From assembly GCF_964204645.1 (NCBI RefSeq), contig NC_134025.1, forward strand, positions 20,430,001 through 20,490,000: a stretch of DNA of 60,000 bases. The letters run 5' to 3'. Position numbers and translations under genes: made by a program. The notes under the pieces are model-generated. The model did no database searches. It was not told the origin of the DNA and worked only from the letters and a program-made list of their open reading frames with translations. This DNA is from Tubulanus polymorphus. Lineage: Eukaryota > Nemertea > Palaeonemertea > Tubulaniformes > Tubulanidae. Numbering within the stretch: position 1 is the first letter of the stretch; each line of letters starts with the position of its first letter. Shown here one piece after another: positions 37,465 to 51,800 of this stretch.

Positions 37465-37802
37465 AACTAATGCTTTAAATCCTTTTGTATTTAGTGCTTT
37501 AAATTACTTCAAGTATTATCATTGAAACCCATTTGAAATGTATGTGTAAAAACAAAAAAATATCATTTATAATTATCATAAATTACACGCTATTTCAGAA
37601 GTTATGGGAATGTTGTTCGAACCTTAATTCAAAAATACTTAAGTTAAATTGCAAAAAAGATAAGTTACGATGTAATCAATTATTCTATTAGATTCACACC
37701 CTTTGGAACCATCCAATAAGAACGTACTCGTAAAAATTGCCTCGATTCATCGATTCGGCCTACCCATACACATGAGCACTGTTGGCGCTGCATTATTATT
37801 CA

Positions 37803-37915
37803 GGATCCAGTTCCATAGTTTCCAGGTAAATTTGACTATAGAGTTAAGATATTGAAAATGAATCGATTTTAACTCGGGAGTCAACTCTAACTCACGACTT
37901 AGGAACTGGATCTAG
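37803..37915. mobile_element. Short MITE-like element, second copy
   Basis: GGATCCAGTTCCATAG and TTAGGAACTGGATCT form the inverted ends. Interior matches 29100-29204. Confidence 0.7.
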
Positions 37916-39446
37916 ATTTTTAAGGTTCAGAACAAGCAATTAACATTAAGTGAAATCAATTTTTGAATGAAGAGGTATCTCATTTTTCATTTCTTACCGG
38001 CTGGTAGATTGAATGATGAATTTTACTAAGTTTTTTTTTTCACAGGCTCTAAAATGAAGAATCTATTTACGTTTTGAGGTAAAGTAAGGAACGAGAAATG
38101 ATTGAACGATACCCGTCAGATAACTTGCTCCTACCCTTGGTACGGACATATCCTACATATCACTTTTAACTCCAACCATCCCTCTGTATACGTAGTTTAT
38201 GGAAGGCACATCTTCTAAAATTCTCTTGATTCAAATTTCTTATCTAAAGAAAAGAAAATCTGCATCGATTTCTTCAAAGATGCAGCTGTACTGATCTGTG
38301 GACAGTCAAGTTAATCGCACATGATAAAGTGTAAGATGGTTCAACTTTTAGAACAAAGAGTCAGTGTGTTAAGAACACATCGAATCAATCAAAAGCAACA
38401 TTTATTGTACAAAAAATTCATCTATGGACTGAATGTAAGTTATCAACAGTATTCTCATCTTACTGAATAAATTAGCATTTTCATTCACATGAAATTTGTG
38501 ATTTAGTGGATCATCTGGACCCAGTTTCATGAAAAATTTACACTCAATGTTACTTAATTTTTTTCAATGAGGATACAATTCAAACTTAACCGTAGTAAGC
38601 TTAAACTGTTTAATTGACCGGACAAAGGGTTGCTTCAGGATGCCATAATGTCATGGATCATTATGGATATATCTCAGTTGGTTATTTTGATCATCGATAC
38701 ACTGCTGGGCCTAGTTTCAAAGACCAGTTCTATACTAGCTGGTCAAAACTACTTTTGAAAGCGAAATAATTGAAAATTAACTTATTCTTACTCTAATATG
38801 GTCAAATAAAACTCACAACAGTGAAATTGGTTCAAGGCATTAATGACATCTAACTTTAAAATACATACATTGTTTTTTAAACACTAGAGCAAAACAGATC
38901 CATCATAAAAAAAGTCCCTCAAAAACAAGTCCGATCTTTCTGATCAATTGAACTGAATTTCTGAAAGTTAAGCTATGGAGCTGTAATGAGGCAAATCTTT
39001 CTTTTGAAGGAGATGTACTTAGATTTGCGGATACTTTATAGGAAATCTATAACTGCATAGGTGACAAGACTGTATAGCTAACAGCCCTGGATCCACCAAT
39101 CATAATATATTAATTAGCTTTTTGTCAAATAAGGATATCTAATCCGGGTTAAAAAGTAAGTGGAATCAATATAATCATTGGTAATGACAGTAAACCAGTA
39201 GACTCTGACTGTCCCGGATCATCACGAGCCCAAGAGAAACAAATTTGAAATTGTCTTCCTCCAATTTATGTGATAATGACCTGCGCTGTCCAAGAATTAT
39301 TTCTACCTTGGAGAGAATTAATTGGTCCCGCAAGATTTGAGGCAGTGGACTCTACTTTGGATACTGAAACCAGCTAACTTGGCCTAGATAACACCCCTCA
39401 TGCGGGGAGTTAACTAAACTCAGGTTAAGATCTTGTATGGGCAATA

Positions 39447-39452
39447 TTTATT
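39447..39452 (-). terminator. Candidate polyadenylation signal for the PLD3-like gene
   Basis: AATAAA on the minus strand about 230 bp after the PLD3 stop codon. Position fits; other signals may be used. Confidence 0.3.
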
Positions 39453-39683
39453 TCAAGACAAATTGATTCAACCTGGGTTAAAATATGCTTGGCTGTTGAT
39501 CATGAACTAGTTGAATGTACTAGAATACAGTAACTAGCTGAACGAACTTTTCACGGATTGATTGTATGGTTACATATATAAATGTCGGTAATCGTCAACG
39601 TAAATGATTCAAATATCTTACAAATAGGACACTCTACTAGAATCTAGTATCACACATCTGCTTATACATTATCGAAGCCTGCT

Positions 39684-39862
39684 TCACGATAACGGTCTCG
39701 AATACTGAGAATTCCAGTCGCGCAAGAATATTCCTTTCAGCTGTTGCGGAATGGTCGGTTGAAGGCGCCAGTTGATTTGGAAACTGTTGGAATTCGTTTG
39801 GTTCACTATTAGGCCGATACCTCCAGTATTGATGAAATAGTCACCGGACCAATTGGAGGTTC
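39684..39862 (-). CDS. PLD3: PLD3-like exon 10 (terminal)
   Basis: Acceptor CAATTTAG before 39862, stop TGA at 39686-39684. Encodes [14 protein letters not shown] and [16 protein letters not shown]. The TSNWSG-Y-F and IFLRDW-S-YS motifs are typical of PLD3/4. The protein ends sooner than the human one, which has a further tail. Confidence 0.93.
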
Positions 39863-42800
39863 CTAAATTGGAGCGGAAAATGAAAAACTTTTAGATTAGT
39901 CTGTTTGGATTGCTTTCATACAATACGCATCTCGATCAAACAGAAACGTCATAATGATCATGTGGCTGCATCTAGGATTCTGGGGTCAGTTGCTCAAAAG
40001 TTGGTACGAGTTAACCAGTGGATAGTTGACATAGTGACAATTAAAAATTCATGGTGACTATGATATTTATCTTTAACCAACTTTTGAGCGATTAGCCCCA
40101 AGTTAGTATTGATGACGCCATATTGGATTGAAAGTATTGACTGAGCTCTGGGTCACCCTTTCATAACTGAACTACTAGTAACAAAATTGTTAACAAATGG
40201 CAGACCCAAGTTGATAAAGTGGACTAATGGATTACCAATGCGCACAACTGGCATAATCTTCAAACTGAAGAAGCGGCCAGTACATGAAAGAAGAAGAAGA
40301 GTCAACACAAAATGAGCAAAAACACATAAGACACCTCAAGTCTTGAACACTTGACACACGGGCTACAAATGTCTTATCGACAGATGGCCAAGTGTGCTGG
40401 TATTTGGTAGACAAGAAAAGCTGTGCACATGGCATGTATCCAGACAGGTATCAGGGCCGTGATCATGATCTGATCATTAGGCAATTACTTTTCATCTTCT
40501 AAATTAAAATTTTTCACTCACCTATATAAGCAGTTGAGTCTGTGACCATGTATTTATTATGGTTCACCCTTGCATAAGGAATCTTAGCCTGCTCAGGCGT
40601 AAATGCAGGCACTTTGAACAATCGCTAAAAAGTTGAATATCGATAACAATCAAGGCCAACATTCATGACAAACGTCAGTTATATATCATATAGTATTCTG
40701 TAATTTTAAGCGCATGTATGACTACCCCGTCCCTCATAGCTTGACTCACAATCGAGATATGGTGCATTCAAACACCGGAAAAATCATATCATTCAGGATA
40801 TACAGTATGTAATGTTCCCAACTAACTCATTTTCCAACAGAAAGTAGACATGGGATGTTCGGAGTTTCTACGGGATTAGGAAAAGATATTGAAGCATGTT
40901 CATATGTACTTACAATAGATATTCTGGCACCAAATGCACCATTCAAATCCTGCAATGACTTCAAATACTGTATCATGATGGGGTTTGTATGGTTCCATAA
41001 ACTGATTAACAGACGCACTTCGACTTTGTTGTCTAAACTTGCTGTCCGCAAAGCATCATCTATTACTGACCAGTACCTAAATAGAAATATCAAAAACATT
41101 ATTACTGGAATAAATACTTGTACGACTAGGCAATACATTTTCAATATAACCACCCTCAAATAAAACATTGTCCTAGGAGAAGTTTCCCCCAGCTATACGT
41201 TCCTGAAGTTATTCACTCCTGATATCAGTCCCGGAAGTCATTTTTTACCCCAGATATTAATCTCACAAGTATTTCCCCATCATATGAGTCCAAAAGTTTT
41301 CTCCAAACATTATTCCTAGAATATGGTGTTACATGGGTTTCTCAATTTTTATGTTACCTCTTAACCCCTGAAGCTAGTTTCCATAATCAATTGACGATTC
41401 TACCCCGGGATTAAAGTTAAAGCTGATCTCAAGCCGCGATCGCATGGAGACGATTTGGCCCGTGGCAAAATTGACACGGATCATGCCCAAGTAATATTTG
41501 GCCCGTGCCTAACCATTTCACATGTAAGGCACTCCCTCGGAACTAAACATTCCTTAAACAAAGGGAAGTGAAACAAGTTGCAATTCACCCATTTATTTGA
41601 CCCATGCCAAAATTTGGTTCAGGCCTAGTTCAACGTTTTTGGTCGACCAAATTTGGCCAAACAGGCACGGGCCCATTTGGCATCTGTGTGAACAGTTGTT
41701 TTGGACCTAATTTGGCACGAGTCAAAAAAGCTTGTGTGATCATGACTTATAATACCATCACTTGAACCAGTTCCACAGTACATCTAAACTGTGGAACTAG
41801 AGTACCAGTAACTAATAGTCAAAGTTAAAATAGTCTTCACTGTTTCAACAAAAATATTGAGATCGACTTAAGTTGGTGAATAGGCCACTTTTTGTCCTGG
41901 AGGGAAATGTTGTGTTAGCTCGAAGTATTTACTTTTTAGGGCTGGTGTAGATGATGGTTGGAAAGTATTCCATGACCGCGATGTATACAAATTTCTTAGC
42001 AGATCGTATTACTTGCAGAATACTCGCAATATCACTAGTACGTCCTGAGGGACAGAACTCTGGTGGTGAACTCTGCAATTGAAAATAAAACAGCTCAATA
42101 TAGAAGTCTTGGAACAAGTTTTACATGTGTCAGTTTCATTTGACTCTCCAGAGATCAAGATCAGTCCATTTTCAAGTATATAACACCTTCTCTGCCATCG
42201 TCATATGGTTCTACCAGCTGCTTCTACGATTCATCTTGCACTTGGCAAAAGAGCCAGCATGAACATAAGCCGCGATCACACGGAGAAGATTTGGCGCGGG
42301 CCAAATTGGCACCGATCAGGCTCGGGCCAAATTTGGCCCGTGCCTAATTAGAGAGCGCGTTCACACGCAAACCATTCACTCGATACTCAACAATGCTCAA
42401 ACAAAGCGAAGTGGATCATTTCCGGTGCCAGTTGCAATTCAATTGCAATCATTTGTCTGGTGCTAAAATTAGGCTCGGGCCTGGTCCGACGTTTTTGGTC
42501 GGGCCAAATCTGGCCCGGGCCATCAGGCTCAGGCACGGGCCAAAATGCTCGTGTGATCGCAGCTATAGTCAGCCAATATTGAGAATGAAGCAGAGTTTGG
42601 CCAGCCACTAGGAACTGTCCTTATACTGACATTTTGTCTACTGACTTATACTAATATCATTGACCAAGGCAATTAGAGTTTTTCAGAAACACCAATCCTT
42701 ACCGATAGGTATGTCTTGGCAGAGGTTCCATTAAACTGAATGTTCAGTGGATTAGTGGAATTAATGACAGTTTTCAAAGTTTTAGGCCAAGTTTTCGGGA

Positions 42801-45800
42801 TGGTTACATTGGGCTGACCCATGTACCAATACACGTCGAATATCTTGCCCATGTCCTCAGCGTAACAGCTACAATTGTACACAACTGCTCCGAGTTCTTT
42901 TACCTGAAAGTGGAGTATGGTAAAGCCTGTTTAATCAAGAGTCGCTATTAACCCTTTTGCTGTGCATGACGTTTTGAAAATGTCATATGAGTGACATCTG
43001 CTGTGCGTATGCCATTTTGGAAACGTCATCCACCGATTGATTTTGAGCTTAAACCCCAACACAGCAAACAGTAAAGAAACGCACGTGAGACAATTTATAA
43101 TGAAATGAAAATTAACAAATGCTGAATCTTTTTGGGAAAAAATGCAGTATGCACTGGGCAGTGCAAGCGCATACATGGTGAATGGGTTAAGCACACTTTG
43201 GTAGTTTTGCCTACACATTAGCAGTACCAAAGCTAAAACCAATTTATGATATCTAATTAAGGCATTATGATGTGTGATCTTATTTTTTTTCATCAGTATC
43301 ACACTACATTTAAGTTCTGGGTTTGGTTGCTCAAAAGTTGGTTAAAGATAATCGTTGTATAAATACTGTGGTTACAATGGTCAACTACGCTATCTTCTGA
43401 TAAACCATGATGTATGTCCGTCCACGCTTAAACCAACTTCAGAACAACTGGCCCATGGACTGTAAATCATGTCCAGATTACCATGCATGCATTAAAGTAT
43501 AAACTGGTGTTTTCTTGGTACAAGAAGGGAAAATACACATTTTCACCAAAAAATTAGAAATAAGAAGGGATAACACTTAATGACAGGGGAAAGTTGGAAA
43601 AGTAGGGCTAAAACCTACCTTTTAAATAAAACCTGTTCGGCTAAAAAAAGAATGGCCCAACTGAACACTGTCAGATGATGGATGTGCTCACCTGGGTTAA
43701 TGACCTCCAGTCAGAGTTGGCGCTGCCGACATAAAAATGTTTTCTATCTATAAGCCACATTTTGGTGTGAAGAATACCGGATCCCAGGAATCTTTCAAAA
43801 TCAAGATTTCTGACCTCAGCAGCACCTGATGTTGAAAAAAGTACGAAAAACCGAATGAGCAGATGAACTCATTAAGTAGTGTTTTTTTTTTTCATAATGC
43901 GCATGAACTCGATGCACAAAAACAATCACAGCATAGCCCAGTAGTAATGATTGAACTTAGTTAAGTACATGTTAGCAGTCAACTGCCATTGGCTAAATAC
44001 CAGTAAATATCAAGGTGAAAAATTTCATGAGTCCAGATCTTGTAAGCGAGTTTTTTGGTTACTTCTTTATACAACTGTACATATTTTCAGTAAGCACCAT
44101 TATAAGGGTTTTTTTAGGACAACAAGAGATATGGTCATCCGACCATATGAATACCCGGGGAAATAGAAACTACAGAAAAAGGATGAGAGTTTTCCACTCT
44201 TCCATAGTATTTGCTATCATGACACGTTCTGATTCGTTGTTTATAACAAGGGAAATCAAAACAATATTGCAACAACAATGTGTGTACGAAACACATTATG
44301 ACATGTCCATATTGATTCCCGCGAGGAGGATATCGCTCCATTATCAACAGAATATCCATGCCACAGGAAAACCGATTGGTACAGGTCATATAGATTCATC
44401 ATATACGTGTGTTCACAGATCTTTTGATAATTCCTGCTATCGGGGTATATCGAACAATGTCCATAACTACAGCGTACTGATGATAATCTGCACAATGCAT
44501 AGGTTGAAATTTCGAATCTCGAGAACTTTATTCGATGTTGCCTAACTTGAAAAGTACCTGTTTTGTTTAAAATTGCTGTATCGTAGTCCCTCTGAGTGTA
44601 GGTTGGTTGATTTTGTGCAATCTTAACTTTTAAGTTTCGTCGAGTACCAGCTTTGAGTAATGCTTGAAAAACATCTTCCCCCTGAATGAAAATAAAACAT
44701 TCTGCTTAACCCTTTCAGTTCTGACTAATCAATAACCTATAGTGCTGGAGATTATCGAAAAATTTTGGAAGATTCAACCCTAGTGTGTTGAATAACTGGA
44801 ATACCACTATAGTGCGTCTACACTGCGGTACAGAGTACTGTTAGTTACTAATACTTCACTGTTTGACAGGTGCTGCCATCTTTCAATAGCGATAAAAACT
44901 AATTACTATTACATCAATACAACGCAATGCGGTGTACTAGCAAAATTCATCACCGATTTATGAACAGCACTGTGGTGTAGACGCACTGAAAGGGTCAACC
45001 CATTCAGTGCTGATTGATTAATACCTGGAAGTGCTGGAGATAATTTGAAAAAATTTGAAAATACCGCTATAGTGCGTCAGTTAGTAATATTTCACTACAT
45101 TTTACAGGTGCTGCCCAAGGCTTTAGATATAAAGCTAGGGGTATGTGAGCAATATGTCATATTGTTGATACATATGGTCTATTATCAAGGGGACATCCAC
45201 TACCTTCCCGATTGGAGTACATTTGAACTTCTTGTCAGTTATTATTGGACTACAGAATCAAATGACAAATTATGAAATCACAAAATCGAACAATAAGAGA
45301 GTTCTGAAATTTTCAACACCTTGGGCAATGTACATTGCATAATTTTGTGTTAAAATGAAATTCTACGTGAAACCAATTGACTTTTCACCGAAGACTTTGG
45401 ATTCATAAAACCACCATGCTGATACCCGGATGGATTAAGTTGCATAAATTTAGCTATATCAATTAAATTCGTCTAGTAACCTAGGTGACCGATGTGTTGA
45501 TTTCTAATGAAGTTACTCAACTTGCAAGTTGTCTGCGTGTAGGAAATTTAGAGACCCTTCTAGACCCTTCCCTAAAGATGGCTGCCTACGAAATTCCCCC
45601 ATGACATCATCAAATTACCTACTAGCGATTACAACCAATAGAAAACAGTAATACGGAAGCGCAAAAAACCCCAACACCGGCAGGTGATGAATGAGTTTAT
45701 TGTACTAGTAATTAGTTACCTGATATGCGGAGGGATCTTTCGATCCAGTGTCCGCTCCCCGCAACGTCCAATAAAAGGACGAAATTTCGATAGTCTCATT

Positions 45801-48800
45801 GGCCAGTTGGATCAGCTTCATCCATGTGTGATACGTCGATGGGTAGCTCGGTGCACCAGGGTTGTATACTAAGCCCTCCGGTATACTTTCGACTAAACTG
45901 AATCTGGAAATAAAATTTCAAAGTGCGCGAAATGAAAATTCAACTAAAGGAATCAACGAGAGAATAAATTGATAGTTGGGAAGGTTTTCATGCACGGAAA
46001 ATTGTGAGGAGGCGGCCAGGACGATGCAGGTATTCATTGATCTAAGTCATGACTCGCAATTCAAAGTTCTTTTCCGGTTCATCTCTTTCGAATTGTAATC
46101 GTCTCCTGACATTTCGCGATCAGTTATTTCAAATGATTTCTGATGTTTGTAGTCGGGCTTAGCGTTAGCGAGTTGACACAGGTGAATTTGTGGCGGATGA
46201 GCACCGCAGAAGATACATCACCTCCGACGCGGAGGTGATAGCTCCGGAGTCATAAAATCTGATAAATGACGGGAATAAAAGCCCCTAGTGTCGATTACAA
46301 GAATGTGGCGGCGATTGGGATGACAGAGCGCTAAAGATCAAACCAATACCAATAAATATCCCGCTGAAGAACGACGTAATCTGCGTCTAATGATATTTCC
46401 ACCGATTGAAGGATGTATAAAGCGAATTATAGTCTTTCATCATCGTCTGCACGTGAAAAAAAGGCGTAGTCACCGCTAGTTCAACGATGGCGACGCAAAT
46501 TTCCGAGAATTATATTTCCCCGTATTTACGAATTACTTGAATACACTCGCTCATCTGTGGTTAGGGGAAATACTGAAATAAAGAGATACTACGATGATGT
46601 TTCACCTGTTACCTAAGTATTGTAGCCAATACGAAGTCCACAGGCGATAGATAACTGGATGAAAAATTTTGCACCACAATCAGCAACAAAATTGTTGCCT
46701 GTGAAGTGTAACAGCCGCGATCACACATGCATTTTTGGCCAGCCGGAACAACTGTTCACACAGCATAAGCTGCTATCACACAAGCGTTTTTGGTTCAGAT
46801 CAGATTTGGCCCAACCAGAAATGTAGGACCAAGCCAGATTTTAGCACTGCTCAAATAAGTGCATATGATTTGCTACTGGGTCTGGAAGTGACTCACTTTC
46901 AAATTTGGTTAAGCATTGTTCAGTATCGAGTGAGTGGTTTACATGTGAACACGCTCTCTAATTAGGCACGGGCCAAATTTGACTCGGGCCCGATCCATGC
47001 CAATTTGTCCCTAGCCAAATCGTCTCCGTGTGATCGCGGCTTAAGTGTTTTTAATTCAAAGCATCTGCCACTCTAAATGATAGGACAGTTCTATGAAGTG
47101 TCTATAATCCATGCCGGATACAAGCTGTGTGTAGTCGCGACGTGTTGTTCATTCAAACGTTTTCACCGATACAGAACGTCAAATGATTAATCGAAGTCGA
47201 ACCAGTTCGTCGATTGATCAATACGCCTGGCCGATCGGATTTTAGTCAAATTTCCATTTTGAGAACATCCTGAAGATTATAAACGAGGTCTCCGAGCGCC
47301 GTGCATTGAATAGTACGCAAGGGCTTTCAAAATAAATCTATAAAAATGCTAAAATGTTGATAAATTTTGTTGATACTTTGTTGGTCGTAAAATGTTGTCA
47401 ATTCATAGATAATTTCCATTATTAAACCCCAGACCCCTTTTATGTTTTCATACTTCAGGGCTGGCCATGGAGACTATGTTAACATTCTACTTTTGAAAAT
47501 GTCCTTGATTTGAAAATGTTTCCTTGTTTTTAGAATATTTTTTCGCTTATTCTTTACTTCTCTGGGTCTCCTAGATTTTCATTATTACCTTTTGTTGTAA
47601 AAATATTCACACGAAGCCCAGTCAATTTTTCTATTACCAGTGTATGATGTAATTTTGAAATACAAAATAAATTCATTGATTCATGTCTCTGTATTCATCA
47701 AACAAATCAAAGCAGTATTTCTCGTTATAAGCTGTGTTCACACTTAGGATTTTAGTACGGTACTAAGCGTTCACACTTGGAAATCATTCTAGGCTTATTC
47801 GCGGCTTATTCAGTTCCGTACTGATATACGCGGCTTATTAAGCCGATCTCACTACGGAACTGATCTGGGCGCGTATTTTCTGTAGTGTGAACGCAGATTC
47901 AGCCTTAACTAGCCGCGTATTTACATCTTCGTAGTACAATACACTCAACACTAATTACACCGCATCATATCGGCACATCGGATGACTACTATACTATTAC
48001 TAAGAGCCAAATTGCCGACTCTACGTGTAAATGTAACTGGCTGTGTAAGCGCCGTATTTTGGTGAAATAGGCACCAGCAAAGTACGGTACTTTGTAAGCG
48101 CCATATCTCGTGTGAACACGGCTATAGTATAGTAACAAATACTGAATATCACGAACAGTTGGCAGCTCGGTAGATGATTGAAATAGTTGACGGGTGGCAA
48201 CATTTATCTGATTTTGATAACTTCAATAGCGCTTTTGATGCGGAAGAAAGATTTTAGCTCGACGAAGCTTTTTTAAGTACAATTTGTGCTACGATGGTGA
48301 TGAGATGATCGTGAGACATATGCTTTTATCTGATATCCCTGACTTTGCCATAACTTTTCCCTGAACATTTACCAAAATTCCATGACCAAAGTTGTCTCCA
48401 CTACGGTATATTTCATTTCGAATTTTTAGACAGCAATGAAAAAGGCATGCATTTTTGTGCATAAAAACAGTCTTCCCTGCTTTCCCAGGATTTTGACCTT
48501 TTTCATAAAATTCCCTGACTATTTTAGGAGAAAATCAAATTCCCTGATTTTTCCCTGATTTCCCTGAATTCTATATGAGTGGCAGCCCTAGTTGACAAGT
48601 GGTATTCAGTAAGGATGAGCATTCATCTGTCATCATCATCATCAACGACATGAAATATAAGCGAAATTACTTACATGCATTGATCAGTGCAAACAGCAGG
48701 CTTCGACGACGCTAACAATTCATCGGCGGCGGCGTCTTCATTGCGGTCATCTGACAGCACTAGCGGAAGAATAACTACGAGACTTGTTATGATGACAATA

Positions 48801-51800
48801 ATGGACACGGGAATAACCGCCGGTTTCATACAGCGCCATTTATCCGGGTTTTCCTTATCGACGACGAAGTCGACTCTGACAGCGGATAATGGACGAGAGC
48901 CCTTTGCATTCACCTGTTTGTTACGACTTTCCTAGAACGACAGAACAAAGACGACTATAGCGATCAAATGTTTTTCTGGAGTAGGTTTTCTGTCATAAAG
49001 CAGGGGGAACTTAAGGGGGCATCGATTTTGATAAACATATGCACCTGCCCCCCAAAAATGTCAACAAGCCCTGGAAAAAGAAATGAAGAGTGTAATTCGA
49101 CATTAAAAAAATGGTAATTGAAAATGAACCAGAAATAAATCTAATTTTAGCAAGCTTTTGATTGTCAGGTCTGGCTACCCCATCCCGTTTCAAGAATTCT
49201 AGATTAGTTCATGATATGTACGCTGAAAAAGAGATTCTAAAGTGAATGAAATTGCACAAAAGTAAAGTTTGCATTAAGCAATATACAAAGGACAATAAAC
49301 CTAGCTTAGGTCTACTAGGTTTTCTTGAGTTTTTTTAAAACAGGGATACATGAGTCATCTCCTTGAAAGAAATTATGAAATGCAATCACAAACTATCAAT
49401 AAAATCATTTCGATGTCATTCAGGAAGCAGCGCTAAATAGGTGACCTTCATTAAATAAGTGACCTTCATTTTTTCAGTTGAACAATATCAAAGTTTTTTC
49501 TATCATTTCCTACATATCTACAGTACTAAAACTGTTGATAGACGATTGAGCAAAAACCCAAATATAATCAGTCATTTTAGTGGGGCTTCCCTCAATGATA
49601 TCGGCAAGACTGGAAATAGTCTCAACTATTTACAATATTGATAAACTATTGAAAAAATGCTTAGTACAGGTTTGCAGACAAGTTGTCATGCGCTTAACCG
49701 GCAATTTTCAAGATTTTCTTGGTCTCAGACAAGCAGCATCATTGAATACATTACAATATACTCATCAATTATCTTTTTCAACCTTGCCTAACTCAATATA
49801 AGAATACCTTTAAACGTTAAAACGTTGGGTTCTGGCTCTGGGTCTGGAGTCAGATTTGCAAAACCATTGACAATTGATACTGCATTTAAAAAAGAACGTT
49901 TAAGAAGATCTCAGAAACTTACATTTTTTATACTAGATATCGTTAATGCCAAAACAAACTTTAACTCAACTTTTCTAACTCCTAAATCAGTCACATTTAC
50001 TCCTATCTGTTCTCGGCACCGCTGTCAGTATGCTGACGCAAAACTTGAAAGCCCCTGTATTGTAATAATCCCGTCCTGAGAAACTGACAAATCATTCACA
50101 TACCCTATCTGTCTCCTCTTCATCCTCAAACAAAGCTTCCATAATCGGCAACGCCACGAACATCAGCGCAGAAATGAAATTGCTATTTGTACATGATACA
50201 ACTGTAACTATGTTAAACGCTCAAAGCAAACATGACTATTGGTGGGGATTGATTCATAATCAAATCAATAATCAACTATTTTTAAAACGACGCTCTAAAA
50301 TAAAAAGCTCAAAATAGAGCCATTAAGTAAAGGTAAATTTGCCGGTTCACGGGTTAGAACCGAGGGAGTGCTTCAGGGGACGACGCGCGCATGTTTAAGT
50401 GGAGAAAAGAAGACGTCTATTTAATCAAATAGTTCTCTTGCACTTCGTCGAGCTGTCATCCCGTAGCGTGAACAGAAGTATAGCTACAACTAATGGTGAA
50501 GGATAACTCTTTTCATTACTAGCGCATTAAAACAATATTTGTAGTAGCTATAACCTCAGGTGAATATATCATCATGTATCTGCTGTTCGATATGGTGGGG
50601 GGGGGGGGGGCATGTGTCTCACAATGATCTCATCATCATCGTAGCACATATTGTACGTATATACATGCTTCGTCGAGCTAAAATCTTTCTTCCGCATCAA
50701 AAGCACTATTAAAAGCACAATGCTGTTGGCCTCGAAGCTGGCATTTAAGAAAGTCATCTCGGATATATACGTGTACTCTGAGGGCATACACACGTAAAAA
50801 GAAACCGTTGAAAGGTTATGGAAGAATGACAGCCGTTATTATGACATGTCTACATTCTGAGGGCAGACAGAATGTGATTTGCATCATTGGATTTTATCAT
50901 TATTGCACAATGATGTCAGCCTGGGCAAACTTCGGTTATTGCAGTTAATCGGCAAGAAAACTAACTTGAAAGTTTATTGACGCCTGGAAAATAACACACA
51001 TATTACTCGATATTGTCGATAATAAATAATATGACATCCATGTATATCAACGAACAATTAAGTTAATTTGAATATATTGACAATTGAAATGAATTGACCG
51101 GCAACCAGTTTAGCCATAATATTGATGACGAGAAATCAACATCCTCTCAAAAAATTCATCTTTTTAAAAGATATAAAGTTTATAACAAGGGTTGTGGAAT
51201 TTATGTAATTAAAAGATAAACGCAGATTCAATTGTAACTGTTATTTTGAAACACCACAACTGATGACACATGTAGTGCACATCGACTCACACGAAACCAC
51301 TTGACTAACGCATAGTAGTTATCAATATCTAAAATCATTATCTAAGAGTTTATACGGCTTAAAAAAACTGCAGTTTAGCTAGATACTTAATATCTTTTCT
51401 ACTTCAAATGGATAACAAAACTACCACACACAGGCCATTTTCCTGATCACAATTGCCACATCCTCGGTGCATTTTACTGCATTACATCGTGAATCCTGTT
51501 CAAACGTGGTAAAAAAAACTCCAAAATTTAGCAAAAATTCCAACTGAATTCTTAGATAAATTCCGAATTAATTTTTGGATATAACTCCGCGCACCTTGGC
51601 CTGGTTTAATGGACTGGTATTACTTTTAACCGGGGGCAAAATTAACTCATTTTCAATTGATTGAGCCCCGGGGTTAAAGGGAATACCAGTCTATAAAAAC
51701 GGGCCTAATTTTTCTACCTGCAGTTTCAATTGTCGACGGTTTTGCAAATCTGACTTCAGACCCAGGGCCCAGTTTCACAAAAAGTATTAAGGCCTATATT

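Larger units (their letters stand above)
32421..39683. other. Spacer between the Jagged-like and PLD3-like genes
   Basis: 7.3 kb lying upstream of Jagged and downstream of the PLD3-like gene. It holds a CpG-richer block at about 33.24-34.15 kb, two unproven exon candidates (33933-34145 plus, 34850-34960 minus), a hAT-like element, a Penelope remnant, a LINE end and two or more short MITEs, including part of one near 38520. 35.0-36.1 kb and 38.0-39.6 kb show nothing else I can name. Confidence 0.6.

Noticed and set aside
44015-44545. 176-residue plus-strand open frame inside a PLD3 intron
   Set aside because: No recognisable motifs, the reverse strand is open in two frames as well, and it lies between two verified minus-strand exons. 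Judged chance.
48687-48935. Plus-strand open frame of 82 codons
   Set aside because: Antisense shadow of PLD3-like exon 2.
49459-50079. Cluster of three plus-strand open frames
   Set aside because: No RT, transposase or other motif was found. Part of it is repeated at about 51.7 kb, so it is probably decayed repeat.
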